A stretch of DNA of 64,000 bases, taken from an uncultured Lentibacter sp. GTDB taxonomy: Bacteria > Pseudomonadota > Alphaproteobacteria > Rhodobacterales > Rhodobacteraceae. The stretch lies in NCBI RefSeq assembly GCF_937123735.1, contig NZ_CAKZKL010000030.1:1-64000 (forward strand), written 5' to 3'. This document shows, piece by piece, positions 16,617-25,004 of this stretch. The notes under the pieces are model-generated. The model ran no database searches. It was not told where the DNA came from and saw nothing but the letters and a program-made list of their open reading frames with translations. Within the stretch, counting starts at the first letter, position 1. The number at the start of each line of letters is the position of its first letter. Position numbers and translations under genes: made by a program.

Positions 16617-17305
16617 GTTGGCTTGGCGTTGAGGAATGGCAGGCGGTGCTGCTCTCGCTCAAGGTGGCGTTCTGGGCCACGCTTTTGAGCCTGCCGCTGG
16701 CGATTGCGGTGGCCTATGCGCTGGCGCGGGGGCGCTTCTGGGGGCATGGGCTGCTCAACGGGTTTGTGCATTTGCCGCTTGTTTTGCCCCCTGTTGTGAC
16801 AGGGTATTTGCTGCTTGTTTTCTTTGGCTCGCAAGGGCTTGGCGGGCGGGTGCTGGAGGCCGTTGGCCTGCCGCTGGCCTTTCGCTGGACGGGGGCAGTT
16901 CTGGCGGCGGCCATTATGGCGTTTCCGCTGGTTGTGCGGGCGATCCGCCTGTCTATCGAGGCCGTGGATGCGCGGCTGGAGGACGCGGCCGCCACGCTGG
17001 GAGCTTCGCCTTTGAGAGTGTTTGCTACGGTGACGCTGCCGATGGCGCTGCCCGGTGTTCTGGCGGGGGCGGTGCTCGGCTTTGCCAAGGCGATGGGCGA
17101 GTTTGGCGCGACGATTACCTTTGTGTCCAACATCCCCGGCGAGACGCAGACGTTGCCCTCGGCTGTCTACAGCTTCTTGCAGGTGCCGGGTGGGGAAAGC
17201 GCTGCGGCGCGGCTGGTGATCATTGCGGTGGTCATTGCGATGGGGGCGCTGCTGCTCTCGGAATGGCTGGCGCGGCGCATGGCGCGGAAGGTGGCGGGCG
17301 CATGA
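16613..17305 (+). CDS. modB: molybdate ABC transporter permease ModB
   Basis: A 230-residue inner-membrane permease with about five helices. The EAA-type loop is DARLEDAAATLGASPLRVFATVTLPMALPG (about residues 123-152), followed by AKAMGEFGATITF, the typical molybdate/sulfate permease block. ATGA overlaps at both ends join it to modA and modC, so the three are translated as a unit. Confidence 0.95.
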   Translation: MSWLGVEEWQAVLLSLKVAFWATLLSLPLAIAVAYALARGRFWGHGLLNGFVHLPLVLPPVVTGYLLLVFFGSQGLGGRVLEAVGLPLAFRWTGAVLAAAIMAFPLVVRAIRLSIEAVDARLEDAAATLGASPLRVFATVTLPMALPGVLAGAVLGFAKAMGEFGATITFVSNIPGETQTLPSAVYSFLQVPGGESAAARLVIIAVVIAMGALLLSEWLARRMARKVAGA

Positions 17306-18384
17306 GCCTCAAGGTGGATGTCACAAAATCTCTTGGTAGGCTTGAGCTTGCTGCCAGGTTTGAAGCGCCTTTGGGCATAACGGTTCTGTTTGGCCCTTCG
17401 GGGTCTGGAAAAACCACGCTGATCAATATGATTGCCGGTTTGACCCCACCGGATGCGGGGCATATCGGGCTGGGGGGGCGTGTGCTTTATGACAGCAAAT
17501 CGGGCGTGAGCCTGCCCACGCACAAGCGCGGGGCGGGCTATGTGTTTCAGGATGCGCGGCTGTTTCCACATCTGACTGTGGAAGCCAACCTCAACTACGG
17601 GCGCAAGCTGGCGCCAACACCTGTGCCGGAGCCGGAATTTGACCGTATCGTGAAACTGCTGGGCATCGGCGGGCTGATGGCGCGCCGCCCGGCCAGGCTT
17701 TCGGGCGGGGAGGCGCAGCGCGTGGCGCTGGGCCGCGCGCTTTTGAGCGGGCCGAAGATGCTTCTGGCCGATGAGCCGCTGGCGGCGCTGGACGGCGCGC
17801 GCAAGGCGGAGCTTTTGCCCTATTTCGAGCGGCTGCGCGACGCACAGGATATCCCCATTCTCTATGTTACCCATTCGGTGAGCGAGCTGGGGCGGCTGGC
17901 GGACCATGTGCTGAGCTTTGAGGCGGGGCAGGCGCGGGGGCTGCGCCGCCCTCAAGATGTGCTGGCAGATCCGGGGCTTGTGCCCGGTGGCGTGCGCGGG
18001 GTGGGCGCTGTGATCAGCGCGCAGCTGGTGGCGCACCACGAAGATGGGCTGAGCGAGCTCAGCGCGGGCGGTGTGCCGCTCTTTTTGCCCAAGGTGGCGC
18101 AGCCGGTGGGTGCGCGCTTGCGGGTGCGGATTGCGGCGAGCGATGTGATCTTGTCGCGCCGCAAGCCGGAGGGGCTCAGCGCGCTCAATATTCTCAAGGC
18201 CCGCGTGACGGGCTTGCGCGAGGGCGCGGGGCCTGGGGCGCTTGTTGCGCTTGAGACGCCTGCGGGCAAGTTGCAGGCGCGGATCACGCGGCGCTCTGCC
18301 CGCGCCCTGGGCCTCGCGGCGGGGCTTGAGGCCTATGCGATTGTGAAAACCGTGTCGATTGCCCAGGAAGATGTGGGCGGCTGA
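17302..18384 (+). CDS. modC: molybdate ABC transporter ATP-binding protein ModC
   Basis: A 360-residue ATPase; the start at 17302 overlaps the modB stop. Walker A GPSGSGKTT is at 31-39, the signature is LSGGEAQRVALGRAL (about 133-147) and Walker B is LLADEPLAALD. The last 75 or so residues (LSALNILKARVTGLREG...) form the Mop/TOBE oxyanion-binding domain that lets ModC sense molybdate from inside. The operon ends here; the next gene is convergent, 3 nt away. Confidence 0.95.
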   Translation: MSLKVDVTKSLGRLELAARFEAPLGITVLFGPSGSGKTTLINMIAGLTPPDAGHIGLGGRVLYDSKSGVSLPTHKRGAGYVFQDARLFPHLTVEANLNYGRKLAPTPVPEPEFDRIVKLLGIGGLMARRPARLSGGEAQRVALGRALLSGPKMLLADEPLAALDGARKAELLPYFERLRDAQDIPILYVTHSVSELGRLADHVLSFEAGQARGLRRPQDVLADPGLVPGGVRGVGAVISAQLVAHHEDGLSELSAGGVPLFLPKVAQPVGARLRVRIAASDVILSRRKPEGLSALNILKARVTGLREGAGPGALVALETPAGKLQARITRRSARALGLAAGLEAYAIVKTVSIAQEDVGG

Positions 18385-18387
18385 GCG

Positions 18388-18840
18388 CTACTTGATGGGT
18401 TTGTTGTAGCGGATGAACGGGGTCAGCTCGGCCACGCGATCATAGAGCTGGCGGGCGGTCGTGTTGAACGCCTGCGTCATCCAGTAAACCCCGCTGGCGC
18501 CGGCTTCGCGGGCCTCGTGATGCACCGCCTCGATGAGTGCGCGCCCCGCGCCCGTGCCGCGCGCGGCGGGGTCAACGAAGAGGTCTTGCAGGTAGCAGGT
18601 GTTTTCAACCGACCACATGTGGCGGTGAAAAAGATAGTGGGTGAAGCCGATGGCCTGCCCATCCTTCAGCGCAATCAGACCTTTGAATTCGTTGTCCGCG
18701 CCCGACAAGAGCCGCGCAAAGGAGCTGTCAAAGACCTCTTTGGGGCGCGATGTTTCATAAAACCTCAGATAGGCTGTGAACAGGCGGTCCCATTCCGGGC
18801 GGTCTTGGGCTGTTGGGGGGCGCAGAATGAGCTGGGACAT
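18388..18840 (-). CDS. GNAT-family N-acetyltransferase
   Basis: A 150-residue acetyltransferase. The acetyl-CoA loop is in LFVDPAARGTGAGRALIEAV (about residues 87-106), followed by the VYWMTQAFNTTARQLYDRV helix typical of GNATs acting on small molecules or amines. It follows the ArgRS-like gene by 9 nt on the same strand, so the two are likely co-transcribed. The acceptor is unknown; the pairing with an ArgRS relative may hint at an amino acid or aminoacylated acceptor, which is speculation. Confidence 0.85.
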   Translation of the reverse strand: MSQLILRPPTAQDRPEWDRLFTAYLRFYETSRPKEVFDSSFARLLSGADNEFKGLIALKDGQAIGFTHYLFHRHMWSVENTCYLQDLFVDPAARGTGAGRALIEAVHHEAREAGASGVYWMTQAFNTTARQLYDRVAELTPFIRYNKPIK

Positions 18841-18849
18841 CGGGTTTCC

Positions 18850-20031
18850 TTATGTGAAGCCCAAGGCGGCACGCATTGCGAGAAGGCCTGACTTGGCCTC
18901 TTTGGAGAGAGACCGCGCCGCGAGGCTGGCGCTGGCGAGGGCATCTGTTGCGGCCATGAGCTTGTGCGGGGTGCGCGCCTCAAAAGCGGATGCGATTTCG
19001 GCAAGGGCGTCGGGCGCGTCGCTTGCCCCGGTTTCGGGCAGCGCCAGGGCGGCGAGCTGCCTCTCTTCAGCCGCTTTGAGCGCGCGGCGTGTGGCCGGGT
19101 CACAGGCCAGCGCCAAGGGCTTGCCCGGCGCATGAGACAGGAAGAGGCGGCGCAACAGCGGCGCGCCGTAAAAGGCCAGCAAAGCCTCAAGTTTGGGCAA
19201 TGCGGCCAAAGGAGCGGCAACGCGCGGCGACGGGTCGGCCTCGCTGGGCGGGCGGACCGGATCTATCAGGCAGACCGAGAGCTTTGTCTGGCTGGCGCTG
19301 ATAAGGTCGACCCCTGCCACGAGCCCCGGAGCATAGGCGGCATGATCTTTGCGAAACACATCAATCATCAGATCAAAGCTGCGTGCCATTTTATCGGCAT
19401 GATAAGCCAGATCAGCGGCGTAATATGTGTAGCGCCCGTCGGAGTCTGTGAGCGCGCGCGGGCGCAGATCGCCCCGGGCGGTTGTATCCAGCATCAGCCG
19501 TGCAAGCGGCGGCTCCGGGGCTGTTTGCAAGAGGTTGCCCGCGGCATCCATGAGCGCGGCTTTGCTTGCAAAATCATCCAAGAGTTTGCGCAACGCCCCT
19601 TTTGTTTCAAGGCTGCTCTCGGCGGTAAAGACATCAAAGGCAACACCAAGCGCCTCCAGATCGGCTGTGATGCGCTCCATGGCCGCAGCCACTGTGGCGC
19701 TGCGCAGGGGGGAAAGCCAGCTGGCCTCAGGGCTATCAAAGAGCGCCTCGGGCAAGCGCTTGCGCACGGTGGTGGCGAGCGCGGTGATTTCATCATCCTC
19801 AAAAGCGCTGGGGGTGAGCACGCGGGCATAGACCCCGCGCGCCAGAGCATCGGCCTGCGGGCCGGCATCGTTGACATAGTATTCGCGGCTGACCTGATGG
19901 CCGAGCTGGCCCGCCATGCGCGCCAGCACATCGCCGATGATGGCGGCATAGGCATCCTCGCCACGCAGGGGACGGGAGGGGTAGGCCGAGACGAATTCGA
20001 TGTTGATACGCAGGGGCGCTTGGCTTGTCAT
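18850..20031 (-). CDS. degenerate arginyl-tRNA-synthetase-like protein
   Basis: A 393-residue class I synthetase relative. Residues 8-58 (INIEFVSAYPSRPL... SREYYVNDAGPQ) and 200-233 (RYTYYAADLAYHADK, then FDLMIDVFRKDHAAY) clearly match the ArgRS catalytic core. The HIGH motif (PLHVGH in true enzymes) reads PLRGED at 21-26, with both histidines gone. The KMSKS region (around 255-285) is replaced by a Pro/Ala-rich stretch. The N-terminal tRNA D-loop-binding (Add-1) domain of about 110 residues is absent, and a shorter C-terminal region (about 300-393) replaces the usual anticodon-binding domain. The frame is intact with no frameshift, so this is probably a maintained non-aminoacylating paralogue rather than a pseudogene. 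It is divergent from a full argS and co-directional with a GNAT gene. Confidence 0.75.
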   Translation of the reverse strand: MTSQAPLRINIEFVSAYPSRPLRGEDAYAAIIGDVLARMAGQLGHQVSREYYVNDAGPQADALARGVYARVLTPSAFEDDEITALATTVRKRLPEALFDSPEASWLSPLRSATVAAAMERITADLEALGVAFDVFTAESSLETKGALRKLLDDFASKAALMDAAGNLLQTAPEPPLARLMLDTTARGDLRPRALTDSDGRYTYYAADLAYHADKMARSFDLMIDVFRKDHAAYAPGLVAGVDLISASQTKLSVCLIDPVRPPSEADPSPRVAAPLAALPKLEALLAFYGAPLLRRLFLSHAPGKPLALACDPATRRALKAAEERQLAALALPETGASDAPDALAEIASAFEARTPHKLMAATDALASASLAARSLSKEAKSGLLAMRAALGFT

Positions 20032-20159
20032 GCAGATCTGATAGCAGCAATTCCGGCGCGAGGGGAAGCCTTGCTGTGGTGAATTGGCTCTTTTCCTTCC
20101 GGCCCAAGCCCGATATGCAAAGCGTCACTTTGAAACCCCCTCCAAGAAGGCGCGCGCCC

Positions 20160-21881
20160 ATGCAAAAGACGCTGATTGAAACGCTGCAACAGATGGTCAA
20201 TGCCGCTTTCGAGCGCGCCGGATATGACCGCAAATTTGCCTCCGTGCGCGTGTCAGATAGGCCGGATCTGGCCGATTTTCAGTGCAACGGGCTGATGGGC
20301 GTGGCCAAGAGCCAGAAGATGAACCCGATGGAGGCTGGTGCGGTTGTGATGGAAGCGCTTGATCTTGAAGGGCTTTTTGAGGCGGACTTTGTCAAGCCCG
20401 GCTTTCTGAATTTCAAGGCCACGGATGCGGCGCTGCGGGCCTTTGTTGCGGCCTCAGCGGCTGATCCGCGGGCGCTGGCAGGGCGCATTGAGCGCCAAAA
20501 GATCATGGTGGACTACGGCGGGCCGAACCTTGCCAAGGAAATGCATGTGGGCCATCTGCGCTCGGCCATTGTGGGGCATGGGCTGATCAAGCTGTTGGAA
20601 TTTGCCGGGCATGACGTGGTCAGTGATGTGCATCTGGGTGACTGGGGCTTGCAGCTCGGCCAGCTCATCACCCAGATCGAGCAGGTGCGCCCCGATCTGT
20701 TTGACGAGGTGGTCAAGGCCCCGATTACAATGGATAATTTGCAAGAATGGTATCCGGCGGCCTCGGCCAAATCAAAGGCGGATGAAGCCTTTCGCGAGCG
20801 CGCCCGTGTGGCCACTTCGGCGCTTCAGGCGGGGGATGCGCGCTACCTGCGGCTTTGGCAGCGGATCGTGGATGTGAGCATTGCCAGCCTGCGGCGCGAC
20901 TACAACCGGCTCGGGTGTGAGTTCACCTATTTTTACGGCGAGAGCCGCTATCAGGAGATGCTGGGCCCGCTGGTGCAAAGCCTTGAAGACAAAGGCGTTG
21001 CAGAGCCATCGGATGGCGCGATTGTTGTTCATTTACAAGAGGATAAGAAGCTTCCCCCGCTGATGCTGCGCAACTCCAACGGCGGCTATGGATACGGCGC
21101 GACCGACCTTGCGACCATCGTGGACCGCCTTGAGCACGACAGCCCCGATTACATCCTCTACGTTGTGGACGCGCGCCAGAAAATGCACTTCCAGCAGGTA
21201 TTCCTCGGCATGGAAAAGACCGGCCTTCTGGGCGACACGCGGCTGGAACACACCGCTTTTGGCACAGTGAACGGAACCGATGGCAAGCCCTTCAAGACCC
21301 GCGAGGGCGGGGTGATGCGGCTCCATGACCTGATGGAGGAGATGCACGCCGCCGCCCGTGCGCGGCTGGAAGAGATGGGCAAGCTCGCGGGCGAGGAGCT
21401 GGCGAAAACCGCCGAGCAGATTGCCATTGCCGCAATCAAGTTCGGCGAGCTGAGCCACGACCGCGAGAGCAACTACATATTTGATATGGAACAGTTTTTG
21501 CAGTTTGAAGGCAAGACGGGCCCCTATATTCAATACACCTGTGTGCGGATTGCCTCGCTGATGGAAAATGCGCGCGCGGCAGGACTTGAGACAGCCGCAT
21601 TCAGCGAGCTGAGCGATGGCGCGCGCGCGCTTGTTCTGACGCTCGATGAGTTCCCCGCCAAGCTGGCCCGCGCGGTGGAGACCCGCAAGCCGAGCAATAT
21701 GGCGCTGCATGTCTACAAGCTCGCCAATGCGACCAACTCTTTTTATCAGTCCAACCGCGTTCTGGCCGAAGGGGTGGACCCGAAAGTGGCCGCCTCGCAT
21801 CTTGGTTTGCTGGCGGCGGCCAAGGGGCAGCTTGAGCTGGGTCTCAGCCTTCTCGGGATCGACGTTCCGGCCAAAATGTAA
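20160..21881 (+). CDS. argS: arginine--tRNA ligase
   Basis: A 573-residue class I synthetase charging tRNA-Arg. The Add-1 N-terminal domain occupies residues 1-110; the HIGH motif is MHVGH in NLAKEMHVGHLRSAIVGH (about 120-137); HLGDWGLQLGQLI follows; and the GKPFKTREGG block takes the place of KMSKS, as in E. coli-type ArgRS. A DALR-type anticodon-binding domain fills the last 120 or so residues (GPYIQYTCVRIASLM..., SNRVL). I start at 20160, with AAGAAGG 9 nt upstream; a start at 20115 is also open. This is a different ArgRS type from the one that the neighbouring degenerate gene derives from, so the genome may hold another argS elsewhere (inference). Confidence 0.93.
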   Translation: MQKTLIETLQQMVNAAFERAGYDRKFASVRVSDRPDLADFQCNGLMGVAKSQKMNPMEAGAVVMEALDLEGLFEADFVKPGFLNFKATDAALRAFVAASAADPRALAGRIERQKIMVDYGGPNLAKEMHVGHLRSAIVGHGLIKLLEFAGHDVVSDVHLGDWGLQLGQLITQIEQVRPDLFDEVVKAPITMDNLQEWYPAASAKSKADEAFRERARVATSALQAGDARYLRLWQRIVDVSIASLRRDYNRLGCEFTYFYGESRYQEMLGPLVQSLEDKGVAEPSDGAIVVHLQEDKKLPPLMLRNSNGGYGYGATDLATIVDRLEHDSPDYILYVVDARQKMHFQQVFLGMEKTGLLGDTRLEHTAFGTVNGTDGKPFKTREGGVMRLHDLMEEMHAAARARLEEMGKLAGEELAKTAEQIAIAAIKFGELSHDRESNYIFDMEQFLQFEGKTGPYIQYTCVRIASLMENARAAGLETAAFSELSDGARALVLTLDEFPAKLARAVETRKPSNMALHVYKLANATNSFYQSNRVLAEGVDPKVAASHLGLLAAAKGQLELGLSLLGIDVPAKM

Positions 21882-22156
21882 GCTGCGCGATTTTTTTCGC
21901 GCCTTAGCGGCTGCGTTAAGACTTGCGGCTTTGCGCCCTCAAGGGGGGGTGAAAAGCGTGCACAGGGCGTGCACCACGCGTGCACCGGCGAAAACAGCTT
22001 TTTTAGGGCTCGGCAAATCTGAAGGGCGCGCGCGCCACGGCAAGGCTTTGGCAAGGATTTGTCGCACAACCCCAGTGGGGGGGCTTTGCCCCCATCTGCA
22101 CCGCAGACTCCCTCCAGAGACTCTCCCCAGGATATTTTGACGAGAAGATGCCGGCG
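21882..22156. other. intergenic region between argS and trxB
   Basis: 275 nt between convergent genes. A 6-bp GC stem with an all-T loop lies just after the argS stop (21885-21902), and one copy of the dispersed GC-palindrome/GGATATTT element (22077-22150) abuts the trxB 3' end. I see no coding frame in it. Confidence 0.6.
22077..22150 (+). repeat. dispersed compound palindromic element, copy 1
   Basis: A GC palindrome (GGGGGC-TTT-GCCCCC, 22079-22093) is followed by CTCCCCAGGATATTTTGACGAG, with the core GGATATTT at 22130-22137. It has the same two modules in the same order as copies at 23.85, 24.03 and 36.8 kb, each at a gene 3' end; here next to the trxB stop. Confidence 0.65.
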
Positions 22157-23101
<945 letters not shown>

Positions 23102-23241
23102 TTCGGGCTCCCGGATATCTGAGGTGTGACGGTCTTGAACGGGATATATCGGGCCGCAGGGAGGAAGAAAAGAGCCTGCGGTGGCGGGCTTTTGCCATGG
23201 GGGAGAGCGCTTTAACTTTCTTGCGTGTGGTTGAAATATTG

Positions 23242-23283
23242 TTGCGCTTGGCGGGGGCAGGCTATAAGAATTGGAAAAAATTC
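23242..23283 (+). promoter_or_regulatory. putative promoter and AT dyad before lrp-like gene
   Basis: TTGCGC at 23242-23247 and TATAAG at 23263-23268 resemble -35/-10 boxes with a slightly short 15-nt spacer. A perfect dyad GAATT-N6-AATTC (23268-23283) overlaps the expected start site and ends just before the Shine-Dalgarno sequence. It is placed like an Lrp/AsnC autoregulatory site. Sequence-only prediction. Confidence 0.4.
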
Positions 23284-23294
23284 AGAGGTGACCC

Positions 23295-23795
23295 ATGCCA
23301 CATACGCGTTTGGACGAGATTGACCGGAAAATCCTGGCCGAGTTGCAGGCGGATGGGCGCATGACCAATGTGGAGCTGGCCAAACGGGTTGGGATTTCGG
23401 CGCCGCCGTGCCTGCGCCGGGTGCGCACGCTGGAAGAGGCGGGCTTTATTCGCGGGTATCATGCGCAGGTCAACCCGCGTGAGCTGGGCTTTGAAGTGCA
23501 GGTCTTCGCCATGGTGGGGTTGATGAGCCAGGCGGAGGCTGACCTCTCGGCTTTTGAGGCCCGTTGCCGGGCTTGGCCGCTGGTGCGCGAATGCCACATG
23601 CTCAACGGCGAGGTCGATTTTATCCTCAAGTGCGTGGCGCCCGATTTATCAAGTTTTCAAAGCTTTCTGACAGAAGACCTGACGGCGGCGGACAATGTTG
23701 CGAGCGTGAAAACATCTCTGGTGATCCGAGGCGCGAAAGATGAGCCGGGTGTGCCTTTTGACGTGCTGGAAGCGCGGCTCGCGCGGCAGGCCTAG
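23295..23795 (+). CDS. Lrp/AsnC-family transcriptional regulator
   Basis: A 166-residue regulator. The N-terminal winged helix-turn-helix is at residues 5-55 (LDEIDRKILAELQADGRMTNVELAKRVGISAPPCLRRVRTLEE), followed by a RAM/ACT effector domain (VFAMVGLMSQAEADLSAFEARC... VRECHMLNGEVDFILKCVAPD). AGAGGTG lies ahead of the ATG. Such proteins respond to amino acids and form octamers. Divergent from trxB. Confidence 0.93.
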   Translation: MPHTRLDEIDRKILAELQADGRMTNVELAKRVGISAPPCLRRVRTLEEAGFIRGYHAQVNPRELGFEVQVFAMVGLMSQAEADLSAFEARCRAWPLVRECHMLNGEVDFILKCVAPDLSSFQSFLTEDLTAADNVASVKTSLVIRGAKDEPGVPFDVLEARLARQA

Positions 23796-23843
23796 GGTCC
23801 GGTTTCCAAAAGGCGTGCCTGCGGCACACAGGTTTCTTCAGGT

Positions 23844-23910
23844 AGGGGGCGCTCGCGCCCCCTCTGCCTTCGGCATTCACCCCCTGAGGATATTTAGGGC
23901 AAGAAAAAAG
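23844..23910 (+). repeat. dispersed compound palindromic element, copy 2
   Basis: A 9-bp GC palindrome (23844-23852 with 23855-23863), about 25 nt of spacer, then CCCCTGAGGATATTTAGGGC and AAGAAAAAAG. The last 23 nt are almost identical, inverted, to 24023-24046. Confidence 0.65.
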
Positions 23911-24030
23911 ACTTTTTTAACCTTGTTTTGGCAAAGTGTCTTTGCGGAACAGGCGGGGACGCCGATGGCCGCGCAAGGAAAAAGGCGCATAGTCTTTTAA
24001 AGGGGTTGCCTGATCGGCGCCCCTTTTTTT
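23904..24030 (+). ncRNA. candidate small RNA with terminator
   Basis: A non-coding stretch with nested pairing: 23906-23913 (AAAAGACT) with 23991-23998, CCTTG at 23921-23925 with CAAGG at 23974-23978, an inner 6-bp hairpin GCAAAG-TGT-CTTTGC (23931-23945) and a 4-bp hairpin GGCG/CGCC (23952-23963). It ends at the terminator 24001-24030. No promoter is obvious. This is a prediction from pairing alone; the flanking inverted repeats make a small mobile-type element an alternative. Confidence 0.35.
24001..24030 (+). terminator. Rho-independent terminator in lrp-truA region
   Basis: AGGGG (24001-24005) pairs with CCCCT (24020-24024), with a second inner GCC/GGC stem, followed by a run of seven T. 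It would end either the lrp transcript or the candidate small RNA. Confidence 0.65.
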
Positions 24031-24103
24031 CTTGCCAGAAATATCCCGGGGGTGCGGGGGCTGGCCCCCGCATGGGTCGGATTTTCGCGCAGCGAAAATT
24101 CGA
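24023..24103 (-). repeat. dispersed compound palindromic element, copy 3
   Basis: On the minus strand, starting 7 nt after the truA stop codon: a 12-bp hairpin (24077-24088 with 24092-24103, 3-nt loop), a GC palindrome (24053-24072, loop CTGG), then CCCCCGGGATATTT and CAAGAAAAAAAG. It has the same module order as the 36.8 kb copy. Confidence 0.75.
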
Positions 24104-24110
24104 AATCAGA

Positions 24111-24878
24111 TCAGGCGAAAGGATCGTTTTCGTAGAGCACGCTTTGCAAATACAGCCCTTGGGGCGGGCAGACGGGGCCGCAGGCGGCGCGGTTGCGTGC
24201 GGCGAGGGCTTTTGTGACATCTTCGGGTGTCCAGGCGCCTGCGCCGACCCGTTCGAGCGTGCCGACGATGGAGCGCACTTGGTTGTGCAGAAACGAGCGC
24301 GCACGCAGGAAGAAGTGGAATTCCATTCCTGCGGGCACGGGGTGTTGGCTGATGCTAAGTTCGTCCAGTGTTTTCACCGGGCTTTCGGCCTGACAGATTG
24401 TCGAGCGGAAGGTTGTGAAATCATGTTTGCCGACGAGCGCGTTTGCCCCCTTTTGCATGGCAGAAAGATCCAGTCGGTTTTTCACTTGCCAGACGGCGCC
24501 TTTTTCATGCACGGCAGGGGGGCGGCGCACCAGAAGGCGGAAGAGGTAGCGCCGTTCAAGGGCTGAAAAGCGTGCGTGCCAGTCCGGCGCGACTTCGGCG
24601 CAGGCGGTGATGGCAACCGGTGCCGGGCGCAGGTGATAGTTGAGCGCTTCACTGAGGCGGAACGGATCCCAGGCCTTTTCCATATCTGCGTGGGCGATTT
24701 GGCCGCGTGCGTGCACGCCTGCATCCGTGCGCCCGGCAGCGGCGATTTGGTGGCTGCGCGGCTCCAGATTGGCCAATGCGGCCTCGATCGTGCCTTGGAC
24801 GGTGGTTTGGTCGGTTTGGCGCTGCCAGCCTGCAAAGGGGGCGCCATTATATTCGATTTTTAGAGCATATCTGGGCAT
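24111..24878 (-). CDS. truA: tRNA pseudouridine(38-40) synthase
   Basis: A 255-residue enzyme that isomerises U38-40 in the tRNA anticodon arm. Catalytic Asp52 is in [29 protein letters not shown] opens the protein and [18 protein letters not shown] near residues 193-210 is the second family block. Normal length. The 3' end runs into a dispersed palindromic element 7 nt after the stop. Confidence 0.97.
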   Translation of the reverse strand: MPRYALKIEYNGAPFAGWQRQTDQTTVQGTIEAALANLEPRSHQIAAAGRTDAGVHARGQIAHADMEKAWDPFRLSEALNYHLRPAPVAITACAEVAPDWHARFSALERRYLFRLLVRRPPAVHEKGAVWQVKNRLDLSAMQKGANALVGKHDFTTFRSTICQAESPVKTLDELSISQHPVPAGMEFHFFLRARSFLHNQVRSIVGTLERVGAGAWTPEDVTKALAARNRAACGPVCPPQGLYLQSVLYENDPFA

Positions 24879-24937
24879 GGGCAGGCTTTAGCGCGCCATG
24901 CGAGCTGCGGCAAGGGGGGGAAGTGCGTCGCAAAGCT

Positions 24938-24996
24938 CCCCTCTGGCACGCGGGCCCTCAAGGGCCTATCTTGGAGGCAGAACAGTGCCAGAGGGG
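24938..24996 (+). promoter_or_regulatory. leader hairpin covering the ycjX Shine-Dalgarno
   Basis: A perfect 12-bp inverted repeat: CCCCTCTGGCAC (24938-24949) and GTGCCAGAGGGG (24985-24996), with a 35-nt loop that holds a smaller hairpin (24953-24966). GAGGGG at 24991-24996 is the only Shine-Dalgarno candidate for the GTG start at 25005 and is locked in the right arm. GGGCCTATC also occurs twice as a direct repeat (about 24962-24970 and 24994-25002). Translational control is likely. Confidence 0.6.
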
Positions 24997-25004
24997 CCTA
25001 TCAG

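Larger units (their letters stand above)
23796..24110. other. 315-nt intergenic region with inverted repeats
   Basis: No coding frame of substance. From left to right it holds a GC palindrome (23844-23863) and GGATATTT motif (copy 2 of the dispersed element), a structured stretch ending in a terminator (23904-24030), then GGATATTT on the other strand, a second GC palindrome (24053-24072) and a long hairpin (24077-24103), which form copy 3. Copies 2 and 3 face each other as an inverted pair. Confidence 0.6.

Noticed and set aside
21286..21320. Missing KMSKS motif in argS as a sign of inactivation
   Set aside because: E. coli-type ArgRS normally lacks a canonical KMSKS; the GKPFKTREGG block is present and HIGH is intact, so the enzyme should be active.
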